Positions 8,685 through 18,112 are shown, counted from the stretch's first letter. The stretch is DNA of 64,000 nt from Devosia sp. (GCA_017794705.1 CP051235.1:1551010-1615009); one strand, 5' to 3'. The notes: generated from the letters alone by a model not told the origin. A program made the numbers and translations.

Positions 8685-11265
8685 GGGACTTTCCGAAGAA
8701 TTCCTCGCGGATGTTTCGCGCGAAGTCCGGCGGGCGCTGGGCGGTGGTGAATGTCTTCAGTACGAACTTGCGCGCCGACTTGCCCACGTGTTCGCGCAAC
8801 TTGCGGTCCTCAACGAGTTTTGACAGAACGGGCAGCCACTCATTGCGCTGAATGGCCCAGCCCGTCTTGCCATTGTCGATCAGACTGTAGTCTCCGACCG
8901 CCGAGGCCACCACCGGCACCTCGACAAGCGCGGCGTCGAGGTAGCGCACGATGCTCTTGCAACGGTTGAAGGCGTTGTCGACGAGCGGAACCAAGACAAG
9001 GTCGCATTGCGCCACTTCGCGCAAATAGCTCTCGTAGTCTGAAAAGCCGACAGTTCGCATTCTATGGGCAAACGGCCGCAATTCCGCGCGCGGTTCCGCG
9101 TGGCCGGCGACCATCAATTCGATATCGTGACTGTCGCGCAGTAGCTCAACCAGCGCTGGCAGTGCCTCGTTGAAGTCCGCCTCGTGGGCCAAGGATCCGG
9201 AAAAATAGCCAATTCTGACGGTTTGGCCATGTCGTCGAGGGGGTTCGGCGAGTATTTGCCCGGAGAGGCGGATGCCCGCCTGATCGACCACGTTGCGCCA
9301 CAGGGACGCTGGTTTTTTACCGGCAGCGGCGGACATGAGGGCCGCAAGCTCGGGCGTGCTGGCCAGCAGATGGTCGGCGGATTCCATGGCCTGGCGGAAT
9401 TTCGGCGCATCCCGCAGTTGCATGGTGCGATGCACGGGATCGATCATGTTGAGATTGGCGTTGGAGCCGAGAGCGACACGGTCGAACGTGGGATCGTCGA
9501 GGTCATAGAATATGTTGAGCCCGAGCCGGCGCGCCTCGTCGTGATAGATCATGAACAGGTCGCTCATCGGCATCCGGTAGAACATGAGCGAGCGATAATT
9601 CTGGAGTTCCGACAAGAACTTGTAGAGGTCGCCCGGGTCGCCTGCCTCGGCGCGGATGCCGTTGAGGCGGAAGGTTTCGAGCTTGTTCTCGATCCTGTAC
9701 TTCCAGCACTGGGGCAGCTGGGTGTCGGACAGGATGAGCACGGAAGGGTCAGCCGGCCGGTTCGGTGCGGCGCGGCCGGCGAGGCGCACGACGAATTCGG
9801 CGCGTTCGTCGATGAGTTCCGGCGGCCCGGGGTGCCAGACGGAAACGCCTTCTGCGCCAACAGGATGGAGACGATCCGAGACGGTGCGGACCTTGCGCAA
9901 AAGGGCCGCCGGGCCTTCGTCTTCGACGATCTGGCGGGCCCTGGTGAATGAGGTTCTAAGGCCGAGGTATCGGATGGCACGGACGGTGCCGGCGGTACGG
10001 GTCGCGGCCCGCGACACGGAGCCCAATCCGCGGCGCAAAACGGGGCCAATCCGACGCCACGGCTGGCCGGTCAGACGGGCCAGTTCCGCCCGGATTTGCT
10101 GGAGTTCCAGATTGAGACGGCCGGTCTCGGCTCGGCCTTCTTCAAGCTGGATTTCGAGGCCGGATTTCTCCTCGGCGAGGGCGATGGCGCGCTTCTCGGA
10201 TTCGAGGAGCTTTTGCATGATTCTGGTGGACTTTGAGTGCTCGTTAAGTCGAAATTCCTGCACCTTGGCGGATTCCAGATTGAGCGTTTTCAATTCGCGG
10301 CGGGCGTGACCAAGCGAGCCGCGCAATGACCGCAATTCGCTCTCGCGTTCCTTGAGGCGATCGGACACGTAAGTGTGCAGGTTGGAATATTCGCGCTGCC
10401 GCTCGTAGATCTCGCCCATGGCCACATTGCCGGCCTGGCGCATCTCGCCGTCAAACCTTTGGCGCAACTCATCAATCCGCTTGCGATTGGCGGCATTGTC
10501 CTTGTCCGCCAGCGCCTCGAACAGGGCGTAAGCCTCGCCCACCACATCGGGGACATCGGGTGCAGCGGCCAGTTCGGAGGCATCGGCCTGCTGATGCTGC
10601 AGGCCGGATGAGATGAAGGACGCGATCTCGTCTGGGATGACTTCCCGGCCCAGGGCGTGCAGCGCCCCGATTTCGCGGGTCAGCCGGGCGGCGGTGGCGG
10701 GGCCGTCGGCAATCAGGTCCTCGTAACGGACGATGGTGCGCGGCACCGGCCGGCTGCCCTGTTCGGCGTCAAGCATGTAGCGCAGCCAGAGCATGGCGCC
10801 GAAGGGCACGGAAAACTTGTTGCGCGCGGCCAGCGAGCGGGCCACCGCCAGCGGGTTGCGGTTCATCAGGACCACGTGGGCGGCCGCGTCAACATCGGAC
10901 AGCGCGTCAAGATAGACCGGCAGAAGCCGGGAAATCCTGGGGTCCTTGAGAACAATCAGGCCGGTGCCGGCGAAGGTGCGTGAAATCACATCCGCCGCTT
11001 CCCTGCGGCAGCGCTCGATGGCATCCGCCGGCAGCGCGCCGATATCAAACCGGCGCCAGTCGTCCCAGCCACTCCCCGCCTCGGCCATCAGGTGATTGTT
11101 GAGTTCGACAATATCTGCCGACTCCCAAAACCCCGCCTGATTACCCTCACCGGCAGGCAATAGCCCAGTCGGCAACCCAGCCCCCAAAAGCGAAATGACC
11201 CTGGTGACAGCACTGGTTCCGGAACGGTGCATTCCCGTGACTAAGATGCAGACGTTTTCAGTCAT
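8671..11265 (-). CDS. Sulfotransferase - coiled coil - glycosyltransferase fusion protein
   Basis: This 864-residue protein joins three parts. Residues 1 to about 250 are sulfotransferase-like, with the PAPS loop VTGMHRSGTSAVTRVISLLG and a 3'-phosphate-type segment VVLMNRNPLAVARSLAAR. Residues of about 255-395 are charged heptad-rich helix, probably a coiled coil. From about 480 to the end is a GT4-like half: ILSDTQLPQCWKYRIENKL, YDLDDPTF, a donor site IGYFSGSLAHEADF, and CDLVLVPLVDNAFNRCKSI. I infer that one polypeptide both extends and sulfates (or modifies the end of) a glycan, with the coiled coil setting distance or oligomerisation. The N-terminal activity could have been lost or altered. 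Confidence 0.8.
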   Translation of the reverse strand: MTENVCILVTGMHRSGTSAVTRVISLLGAGLPTGLLPAGEGNQAGFWESADIVELNNHLMAEAGSGWDDWRRFDIGALPADAIERCRREAADVISRTFAGTGLIVLKDPRISRLLPVYLDALSDVDAAAHVVLMNRNPLAVARSLAARNKFSVPFGAMLWLRYMLDAEQGSRPVPRTIVRYEDLIADGPATAARLTREIGALHALGREVIPDEIASFISSGLQHQQADASELAAAPDVPDVVGEAYALFEALADKDNAANRKRIDELRQRFDGEMRQAGNVAMGEIYERQREYSNLHTYVSDRLKERESELRSLRGSLGHARRELKTLNLESAKVQEFRLNEHSKSTRIMQKLLESEKRAIALAEEKSGLEIQLEEGRAETGRLNLELQQIRAELARLTGQPWRRIGPVLRRGLGSVSRAATRTAGTVRAIRYLGLRTSFTRARQIVEDEGPAALLRKVRTVSDRLHPVGAEGVSVWHPGPPELIDERAEFVVRLAGRAAPNRPADPSVLILSDTQLPQCWKYRIENKLETFRLNGIRAEAGDPGDLYKFLSELQNYRSLMFYRMPMSDLFMIYHDEARRLGLNIFYDLDDPTFDRVALGSNANLNMIDPVHRTMQLRDAPKFRQAMESADHLLASTPELAALMSAAAGKKPASLWRNVVDQAGIRLSGQILAEPPRRHGQTVRIGYFSGSLAHEADFNEALPALVELLRDSHDIELMVAGHAEPRAELRPFAHRMRTVGFSDYESYLREVAQCDLVLVPLVDNAFNRCKSIVRYLDAALVEVPVVASAVGDYSLIDNGKTGWAIQRNEWLPVLSKLVEDRKLREHVGKSARKFVLKTFTTAQRPPDFARNIREEFFGKSHAAA

Positions 11266-11375
11266 TTCTTCAACTCACGTTTCAATGCCTTCTTTCGAAA
11301 GGTCCCGGCCAAATTCGACTCAGAGTCGCAACCAGAGCGGCAAAACGAGAAAATCCTGTATTGTTTCTTCCCGAA

Positions 11376-12218
11376 TCATATTCTCTTGCACATGTAGGAT
11401 TCAGAAGTACTCCTGCGAATTTCTTCAACAGACTCAAGGTCAATAGTTTCAACTTTTTCAAATACGACCAAAAAATCCATGTTGTATGTTGGAATAATTT
11501 TGGTCAATTCCATGTCTATTATTTCCAACTCAGATATGGATTCAACTATCTCGGCAAACGAAATCGGATCGAACCGCCATGAGTGACCAAACCAATTCTT
11601 TGTTGCAGCCGCCCCAGTCCTCATCATTTTTTTAATTTGAAGCCGCCATTCAGGGTATTTTGCGACCCGTTTTCTATCGCCCTCTTCTGGCCCCCAGCCG
11701 CCAACTGTGACGCCTTCCGGTCTGACTGCATAACGCAGTTCGTCTACAAGCGCCGCGAATCTTGCGCTCGTGCGTGCTTCGACATGCGCCTCTAGAACGT
11801 CTCCAAGCGACGACAAGGGTTTCTGTACGTCGAAACAAAGGTTTCGATCGGGAATATAAGCGACGTACCGCCCCCCAACATCAAGCACCGAAGAGACTTC
11901 ATTCAGGTGCCCGACAAAGTTGGGAATGTGCTCGAGTACGTGGGAAGTCAGCACCCAATTGAACTTGCTTTGACCCACGTTTTCGAACAACGATTGATTT
12001 CGATTTAAGACATAGTCGATATGCTCGACGTTGGCTGTGTCTTTACCTTCAGATCTCAGAAGCTGAATTAGTTGCTCAGTGCTTCTCGTCTCGAGATAGC
12101 TGACATCATAGCCTTCACTCTTTCTCACCATTGGATGAACATGTGGGCCAATCTCGAGACCCTTGCCGGTCCCGCCGATGACACTTTTGACTAACGCGAT
12201 CTTCTCGTCTCTTTTCAT
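11376..12218 (-). CDS. SAM-dependent methyltransferase (class I)
   Basis: The 280-residue protein has a class I SAM site: KGLEIGPHVHPMV (motif I), a segment reading the acidic ribose contact near DVSYLE, and WVLTSHVLEHIPN (motif IV/post I) followed by VLDVGGRYVAYIPD. The family is common in O-antigen and capsule loci, where members methylate sugars, but the target is not visible. It overlaps the upstream sulfotransferase by four bases (ATGA). Base composition is clearly more AT-rich than the polysaccharide genes on either side, which points to separate acquisition. Confidence 0.8.
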   Translation of the reverse strand: MKRDEKIALVKSVIGGTGKGLEIGPHVHPMVRKSEGYDVSYLETRSTEQLIQLLRSEGKDTANVEHIDYVLNRNQSLFENVGQSKFNWVLTSHVLEHIPNFVGHLNEVSSVLDVGGRYVAYIPDRNLCFDVQKPLSSLGDVLEAHVEARTSARFAALVDELRYAVRPEGVTVGGWGPEEGDRKRVAKYPEWRLQIKKMMRTGAAATKNWFGHSWRFDPISFAEIVESISELEIIDMELTKIIPTYNMDFLVVFEKVETIDLESVEEIRRSTSESYMCKRI

Positions 12219-12928
12219 CCCGTTTTGTCCGCCTCGTCTGAGCCGTTGGATGTAAGCAAGCTCTTGTAGGATTCGGGCTCCATGAAGCGCACAAGTTCCT
12301 GTTTGTTGTCAGGCTCAGGCATCCCCAAGAAGCCGCTCAGGTCCGAAATGAAGCGCTCCGGGTGCACAATGGCCTTCTCGTAGGAAACCATCATCGTCGG
12401 ATAGTCGTGCCGCTCCGAGAATGAAGTATTCCTCAATTGCTGCAGCGCAACTTCAGAAATTGCGTGGGCGAAACTCCGATTGTGCCAACGCATTTGAGCG
12501 GCACTGGTCGCGACCATATCCCTATAGACGATGATGAAGCGAGGGTTCCTCAGCTTGGTCAGAATCTGATCGAGATAGTTTGCAGCATTCGGAAACTTCC
12601 ATCCCCAAACCGGCAAGCGTGCGTTGCGAGATTCCACCGCTTCCACTAGATGCTTGTAACCTTTTGCGACGAAGTCTGGGTCTTCAAAGTTGTTGGGCAG
12701 GTTCTGACCGATGTTGACGCCCAGCGCCTGCATTAAACCTCCGACCATGGAAGTCCCGCCCCGAGGACATCCAAAGCAAACAAATGTCCGCTCATCGGCG
12801 TTCGCAGATTCGAGTTTTTCGTTGATTATGATCGAGAGGTCCCTCTGCAAGGCCGCACTCCAAATTTTACAGAATCCGGGCGATTCCCCGGCGGTGCAAG
12901 CGATACAGATGGCAAGGCTCAAGCGCAA
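12215..12928 (-). CDS. Sulfotransferase family protein, start uncertain
   Basis: The 237-residue open frame has the PAPS loop FGCPRGGTSMVGGLMQALG and a 3'-phosphate region RFIIVYRDMVATSAAQMRW. No ATG occurs before residue 62, inside the PAPS loop, so the gene must use a non-ATG start; TTG at 12928 gives the full frame and an internal TTG at about residue 27 is an alternative preceded by purine-rich sequence. Either the N-terminus is short or it has been trimmed. It is coupled to the methyltransferase downstream. Likely a glycan or small-molecule sulfotransferase. Confidence 0.72.
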   Translation of the reverse strand: MRLSLAICIACTAGESPGFCKIWSAALQRDLSIIINEKLESANADERTFVCFGCPRGGTSMVGGLMQALGVNIGQNLPNNFEDPDFVAKGYKHLVEAVESRNARLPVWGWKFPNAANYLDQILTKLRNPRFIIVYRDMVATSAAQMRWHNRSFAHAISEVALQQLRNTSFSERHDYPTMMVSYEKAIVHPERFISDLSGFLGMPEPDNKQELVRFMEPESYKSLLTSNGSDEADKTG

Positions 12929-12963
12929 GGCGCACTCGTTGCCGGTTAATCCAAGTACCTGGA

Positions 12964-13638
12964 CTACTCAAGCAAAGCGCTATTTTTGCGCACGTAGAGA
13001 ACGTCGTAGAAGTATGGCCGGCGCTGCAGGGCATTCAGAACATTGTAGAATTCAAAGCCCTTTGCGAGCATGGCGGCGCAGAATTCTGAGAATGTGTAGC
13101 CGTTTTCGAATCGCTTCCGAACGCTAACCTCACAAATCATGAACTCTATGTTTGGGAGGTGCCGGTTCAAACCCTTGAGGGCGTTCAACTCGTACCCCTC
13201 AATGTCGAGTTTGATGCCGATCGGACCTCTTATTTTGTGAGATTCGATCAGTTCATCCAGGCTGGCCACGGCAACTTTGTATCTTTCTGTGGAAGCACCG
13301 CCTGTCAAAGCCGACCGGTTGGCGATGGTCGATTTGGCTCGATCATCCGTAAGCATGGCGGTACCGGACTCTTCTCCCAAAGCTACATTTATAAAGGTGT
13401 AGCGAGATGGCTTGTGAGCTAGAATTGTATCGCCACCGCGTTGAGGGTCGACCAAATAGAAGTTTGCATCCGGAAATGCATGATAAAGACTTGGCGTTCC
13501 TTGGCGTACACCCGCGTCTATCACGCTAACCACCTGAAAGTTCAGGCCGCGCAAATAGTAGGGGTTCATGAATTCAGATTTTTTTTCGTATCCGAACCGC
13601 TTTGCGAACTCGGCGAATTCATCTTCAAAGTTTGACAT
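12964..13638 (-). CDS. FkbM family methyltransferase
   Basis: The 224-residue protein fits the FkbM family: VSVIDAGVRQGTPSLYHAFPD as the SAM-binding loop, a LVDPQRGG acidic position, TINRS-type middle region and the hallmark GIKLDIEGYELNALKGL. FkbM enzymes O-methylate hydroxyls of sugars or polyketides in the cytoplasm. It is the first gene of the AT-rich minus-strand trio 11376-13638, so it probably decorates the same glycan as the adjacent sulfotransferase and methyltransferase. Confidence 0.85.
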   Translation of the reverse strand: MSNFEDEFAEFAKRFGYEKKSEFMNPYYLRGLNFQVVSVIDAGVRQGTPSLYHAFPDANFYLVDPQRGGDTILAHKPSRYTFINVALGEESGTAMLTDDRAKSTIANRSALTGGASTERYKVAVASLDELIESHKIRGPIGIKLDIEGYELNALKGLNRHLPNIEFMICEVSVRKRFENGYTFSEFCAAMLAKGFEFYNVLNALQRRPYFYDVLYVRKNSALLE

Positions 13639-13727
13639 CCGGCCCGCTTGTCTGAGAATCGGCTAAGTGTGAAGGATAGCCAATCTGAAGCACTGTGTCC
13701 GAAAAGATCAAACTGTTTTGGACGGCG

Positions 13728-16391
13728 TCAAAAGAAGAAGTCGTTCTGGTTCAGGTCAGTTATCAGCACATTCTGAACGGTCAGCACGTCACCAGCAAGG
13801 CTGTCAATCACGACGTCGTTCCCGATTTGAGTCATATGACCGCCGGTCAACAAGTCTGACCAGTCGGTTATTGAGCTCAGATTGCTGAAGTCAATCCATT
13901 CTTCGTCATCAAGTGGATCAAAGTCTCGAATTGTGTCGGACTCAAATCCGTCCTCAAACACAAACTTGTCGGACCCTGACCCACCCCACAGCACATCGAT
14001 ACCCACTCCGCCAATCAAGGTATCGTTTTCTTCTTGACCAAAGAGGATGTCATTCCCTTCCTGGCCGCTGATCACATCGTTTCCAGCGCCCCCATATAGG
14101 CTATCATGATCGGCCCCTCCAAATATCGAGTCTGCCCCCAAAGCACCGTGGATGATGTCATTGCCATCCTGTCCGAACGCTTGATCATTGCCGTGACCTG
14201 CAATTATCTTGTCTTTTCCAGCTCCGCCCACCAAGCGATCGGCCATGGCGCCGCCCCACAGCACGTCGTTTCCGTCGCCCCCAAACAGTTCGTCAAATCC
14301 ATTCTGTCCATAAAGGATATCGTGGCCATGTTCTCCATGTAGCGTGTCATTGCCTTTGCCGCCGATCAACGAGTCTGCCAAGTCTCCGCCGAACAATACG
14401 TCGTCTCCGTCTTCCCCGCTGAGAACGTCGAACCCAGCTCCGCCTTCCAGGTGATCATCCCCCTCCCCCCCAAACAACCTGTCATCGTTAGCGCCGCCGA
14501 AAAGCCAATCGTTGCCGTCTCCTCCAAAAAGCTCGTCGTTACCTGTCTCGCCGTGGAAGATGTCGTCTCCGTCAACTGATTGCAGCTCATTGGCGACCGA
14601 AATTTGCAGTTCATAAGTCTCGCTGGACGCAATTGCGGCACCGGCAGGGTAGCGGCCAACCTGGATGAAGTAGAGACCGGCGGTCACGACGGTGAAGGTC
14701 AAGAAGGAGTCGAGGCCACTGGTGCTACCGCCAGCGCCATCGCCGGTGTTTGAATCATCGTCAGAGGCCACGACTGTGCCTGCGGCAGTGCGCAGGTTGA
14801 CATAACTGTCCCACCCCGAAGTGTGGTCGATATCAAGCGTGATTGCGGCGCCTGAGTTGAGAATGTTGATCGCGTAAAAGTCCGCGGTGCCATCTCCGGT
14901 TCCGCTGACGGTAACGTGCGGGGTGGATGATGAGTTGACGATATCGGGATCATTATCCAGCGCGAACATGGCGCTGACGTCGACCGCGGTGGAAATGGCG
15001 TTGTTGCCCAGACCGGCTGTCTTGAAGAAAACGCCGGAGCCCAGCGAGATGCCGCTGGCGGTGCCAGAATCCTCGCCGCCGGAAATCTTGTCATTTCCGC
15101 CACCGCCCCAGATTTCGTTTGCACCCATCCCTGCGGTGATATCGTCGTCGTGGCCGGAACCCACGACATTCTCGATGCTGAACAAATCATCACCTTGCGC
15201 GTTGCCACCGGTGTTGACACCTGTCGCCAGATTGATGGTCACACCGCTTGGTGAACCGGCGTAGATTGCGGAATCGGTACCCGTGCCACCGAAAATCGTT
15301 TCGGCGCTGGCGCTGCCATGGAAGAGGTCGGCAAAAGCGGAGCCGATCACCCGCTCGATGCTGATGTATGTGTCGCCGACCGAATCTCCGCCCCAGCCGC
15401 CGCCAATCAGGCTCAACTCCACGCCGCCGAGTGAATATTCGTAGGATACCGTGTCAAAGCCGCCCGGACCGCCGTTCAACACGTTCGCCGCGCCATTGGC
15501 GAAGAGAATGTCGTTCCCCGATCCACCCTTGGCGTTCTCTATGACAACGCCGTTGGCGATGGTGAAGCCGCCCCGGGTTCCCTCAGCGTAGGAAACCATG
15601 CCACCGCCTGTCGCCGAATAGTCAAGCGAGGCAGCGACCAATGAAATGAAGACATCTGCCGTGCCGGTGTATTCGAAAGTGTCGACACCGTCAGTGTCCC
15701 AGATCGTCTGATAATAGGTTCCTACGGCATTGGATACCGGCAACAAATACGTGCTATCGCCGGCGTTTCTATCCGGAGCCCCATACTTGTCCTGCAGAAG
15801 CGCAATATCGAGCGCCATCGGTCCCAGCGTTGCGCCAAAGTCTCCGGGGTAGGGGTCTTTGGCCCTGAAACCCGGATTATATGTCATGATGGTGTGCACA
15901 CCCTGGTTGAGCTGGTAGTCGCCCAGGGAGCCCGAACTGGCCACACCATCCATGATGTCCGATGTGCCGCCGTTGTCGTGGGGATGGGCCAGGCCCAGGC
16001 CGTGGCCCACCTCATGCTGAACGATGAAATAATCGATGGACCCGGGAACAAGGGCATTCAGGTCCATGTTGGCGATGTTGAAAACGCCAATGCCTGAGTT
16101 GGAGTAGCCCGGAGGGCTCATGTATGCTGAGTAGGATACGCCCGAATTGTTCTCAATGGCGAACTTGAACGTCGCCTCGGAGGAGTTGGTCGTAAGTTCA
16201 AAGGTCAGGTCGATGGCATTGGTGAAATCACCGAGTGCGGCCATCACATTCTGCTTTTGGGTTTCTGTCCAGGCGAGCGAGGCCACGCCGTCAAACACTT
16301 CGCCTGCGTTGGCGAAATAGACTTTGACTGTATTGCCGGCGAGTTGAGACCCCCAGTCGATCGATTCAAGCGGGCCAGGCGGTAGAGTCAT
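13728..16391 (-). CDS. Serralysin-like M10 metalloprotease with PPC and RTX repeats
   Basis: The 887-residue protein has the zinc site HEVGHGLGLAH at residues 126-136 and a Met-turn around M169 (HTIMTYNPG). Calcium-binding RTX nonapeptides (GGxGxDxLx) appear in a first set around 300-440, then a bacterial pre-peptidase C-terminal-like domain at about 490-600, then a long RTX block at about 610-810. It ends DFFF, as expected of a type I secretion signal, and has no Sec signal. It is therefore an exported calcium-dependent protease. No HlyB/HlyD/TolC genes are in the window, so export must use a system encoded elsewhere. Confidence 0.92.
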   Translation of the reverse strand: MTLPPGPLESIDWGSQLAGNTVKVYFANAGEVFDGVASLAWTETQKQNVMAALGDFTNAIDLTFELTTNSSEATFKFAIENNSGVSYSAYMSPPGYSNSGIGVFNIANMDLNALVPGSIDYFIVQHEVGHGLGLAHPHDNGGTSDIMDGVASSGSLGDYQLNQGVHTIMTYNPGFRAKDPYPGDFGATLGPMALDIALLQDKYGAPDRNAGDSTYLLPVSNAVGTYYQTIWDTDGVDTFEYTGTADVFISLVAASLDYSATGGGMVSYAEGTRGGFTIANGVVIENAKGGSGNDILFANGAANVLNGGPGGFDTVSYEYSLGGVELSLIGGGWGGDSVGDTYISIERVIGSAFADLFHGSASAETIFGGTGTDSAIYAGSPSGVTINLATGVNTGGNAQGDDLFSIENVVGSGHDDDITAGMGANEIWGGGGNDKISGGEDSGTASGISLGSGVFFKTAGLGNNAISTAVDVSAMFALDNDPDIVNSSSTPHVTVSGTGDGTADFYAINILNSGAAITLDIDHTSGWDSYVNLRTAAGTVVASDDDSNTGDGAGGSTSGLDSFLTFTVVTAGLYFIQVGRYPAGAAIASSETYELQISVANELQSVDGDDIFHGETGNDELFGGDGNDWLFGGANDDRLFGGEGDDHLEGGAGFDVLSGEDGDDVLFGGDLADSLIGGKGNDTLHGEHGHDILYGQNGFDELFGGDGNDVLWGGAMADRLVGGAGKDKIIAGHGNDQAFGQDGNDIIHGALGADSIFGGADHDSLYGGAGNDVISGQEGNDILFGQEENDTLIGGVGIDVLWGGSGSDKFVFEDGFESDTIRDFDPLDDEEWIDFSNLSSITDWSDLLTGGHMTQIGNDVVIDSLAGDVLTVQNVLITDLNQNDFFF

Positions 16392-16548
16392 GGTTGGGCT
16401 TTGTCAGGCATTTCGTGTCACTCAAAAGCTCGCAGGGTGTTCCGAATCAAATCCGGTGAAAGTCTGTCCCAGTTTCATCACGATTTTGGGGACAAATCGT
16501 TTAACAATTGGAGACAAGTTGCATGAGCTGTCTGCCGTTGTCCGGAGA

Positions 16549-16875
16549 ATGGTCGTGCCGAAGCTTGTTGCCATTGTGCTGATTGCTTGCGCCGGGTTCA
16601 GCTTTCCCACCGTTGTTCGGGCGGGCGGCGCTCCGGCACCCAACGAGGCCCCCGTGATGCGCGACGACCCCCTTCCCTTTGCCTACGGCGAGCATTTCGA
16701 ATCACTTGATGACTACCTGGCGCACCTCGAGGAACTCTCAGTGCGTGACATTCCCTGGTATCAGTTGCAGGAGGACGGGACCTACCGTCTGATGGTGCCA
16801 TTCAATCGGCCGACTGATCAACAGACCGTGTTTACCCGGCCGGAATTGCTGGAAAGATTCGGTTTTGACGAATAG
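16549..16875 (+). CDS. Secreted protein of unknown function
   Basis: The ATG at 16549 gives a 108-residue protein with a convincing Sec signal peptide (VVPKLVAIVLIACAGFSF then VVRAGG). The mature part is short, acidic and rich in Asp/Glu, with a repeated ESLDDYLAHLEEL-type helix and no Cys. A TTG at 16519 preceded by GGAGAC is an alternative start. I do not recognise the family. It is divergent from the RTX protease (start at 16391), so the two may share a control region. Confidence 0.6.
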   Translation: MVVPKLVAIVLIACAGFSFPTVVRAGGAPAPNEAPVMRDDPLPFAYGEHFESLDDYLAHLEELSVRDIPWYQLQEDGTYRLMVPFNRPTDQQTVFTRPELLERFGFDE

Positions 16876-16905
16876 GGATTCCGGCCGACGCCTTTGCGCC
16901 CCGAT

Positions 16906-18081
16906 CTACTCTCCCTGCAGCCCAAACCTGCCCAACGCAAACGGGATGAGGTTGATGTTTGATCGGCCGTCGGTGAGCAGTTGTGCGACGGCTTCTCCGA
17001 TGGCGGCGGCGTGTTTGAAGCCGTGGCCGGAACAGGGGGAGACGACGAGGCAGTTTTCGAGCTTTGGGTGCCAGTCGATCAGAAAGTGGCTGTCGGGGGT
17101 TTCGGTGTAGATGCAGCTGACGCTGGTTGAAACACCGGCGATGCCTTGCAGCCGGCCCTCGAGATGGCTGGCGACGAAATTCGCCTGTGCGGCCGGCCGG
17201 ATTTCACGCTGCATCGCATCGGGGTCAATGCGGCTTGTGCCGATCTCATCGGCGCATTTGATGGTCGTGCCGTCGCGGCTGGGAAAGCCGTAGAAAAAGC
17301 CCTTCCGCGTATCCTCATGCAGCCACATGAAGACTGGTGAGGTGGTCCAATCCGCTTTCCATTCCGGATCGAAATTGAGCCAGTGCATCAACTGCCGTGT
17401 GGGGGTGAGGATCGAGGTGAAGGGTTCGCCGAGCAGGGCGGGCGCCCAGGGGCCAGCCGCGACAATCAGCTTTTGCGCGACCAGACTTCCTCGGTCCGTA
17501 TCAAGACGAATTCCCATATTGCCCGGTTCGAGACCACGCACGACGGTACTGAGCTTAAGGTCCGCGCCGGCAGCGCGGGCCAGCCCGAGGTTGGCAGCGA
17601 CGCATTTTTCGGCGAGCAGGTAGCCGGCGCCGGGTTCGAACAGGCCCAGTTCGTCGGTTTCCGGGCGGAACTGGGGGTAGCGTTGGCGGATGTCTGCCGG
17701 GGTCAAGACTTCGTGGGCGATGCCATATCGCTCTGCGGCATTGATCGCCTGCGTCAGAAAATTGCCGTGCCGTTTGGGCGTGTCCGACTGGCCGGCGTGG
17801 GAAATGGTCAGGCCGCCGACTTCGAACAGCAGGCATTCGCCGGTTTGCGCCTCGACCTCGCGCCAGATTTCGTGCGAGCGTAGCGCCAGAGGCACGTAGC
17901 TGGCGCCCTCGCCGATCGCCTGGCGGGTGATGCGGGTTTCCCCGTGGGTCGATCCCTGATCGTGCGGTGGCGAAAACCTGTCGATGCCAACAACCCGAAG
18001 GCCGCGCCGGGCGAACTGCCAGAGGCTGGCGCTGCCCATGGCCCCCAGGCCGATCACCGCGACGTCGTAGCTTTCAGTCAA
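16906..18081 (-). CDS. Monomeric sarcosine oxidase / N-methyl amino acid oxidase family flavoenzyme
   Basis: I choose the TTG at 18081, preceded by GGGAG at a good distance; the longer frame to 18147 runs into the mhpE gene. The 391-residue protein opens with the FAD motif DVAVIGLGAMGSASLWQFARRG and keeps, near the C-terminus, SCIYTETPDSHFLIDWHP, whose Cys corresponds to the covalent flavin link of monomeric sarcosine oxidase. The family oxidises N-methyl or secondary amino acids to an imine with H2O2 release. It follows mhpE by 31 bases on the same strand and probably belongs to the mhpFE transcript, though its substrate is unknown. Confidence 0.85.
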   Translation of the reverse strand: MTESYDVAVIGLGAMGSASLWQFARRGLRVVGIDRFSPPHDQGSTHGETRITRQAIGEGASYVPLALRSHEIWREVEAQTGECLLFEVGGLTISHAGQSDTPKRHGNFLTQAINAAERYGIAHEVLTPADIRQRYPQFRPETDELGLFEPGAGYLLAEKCVAANLGLARAAGADLKLSTVVRGLEPGNMGIRLDTDRGSLVAQKLIVAAGPWAPALLGEPFTSILTPTRQLMHWLNFDPEWKADWTTSPVFMWLHEDTRKGFFYGFPSRDGTTIKCADEIGTSRIDPDAMQREIRPAAQANFVASHLEGRLQGIAGVSTSVSCIYTETPDSHFLIDWHPKLENCLVVSPCSGHGFKHAAAIGEAVAQLLTDGRSNINLIPFALGRFGLQGE

Positions 18082-18112
18082 ACGGCTCCCCTCAGTCAGC
18101 GCGGCGATGCCG

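Noticed and set aside
13950..14560. Regularly repeated DNA that could be mistaken for a CRISPR or satellite array
   Set aside because: Period and translation show RTX nonapeptides of the metalloprotease; repeats are degenerate and carry no constant spacer pattern.
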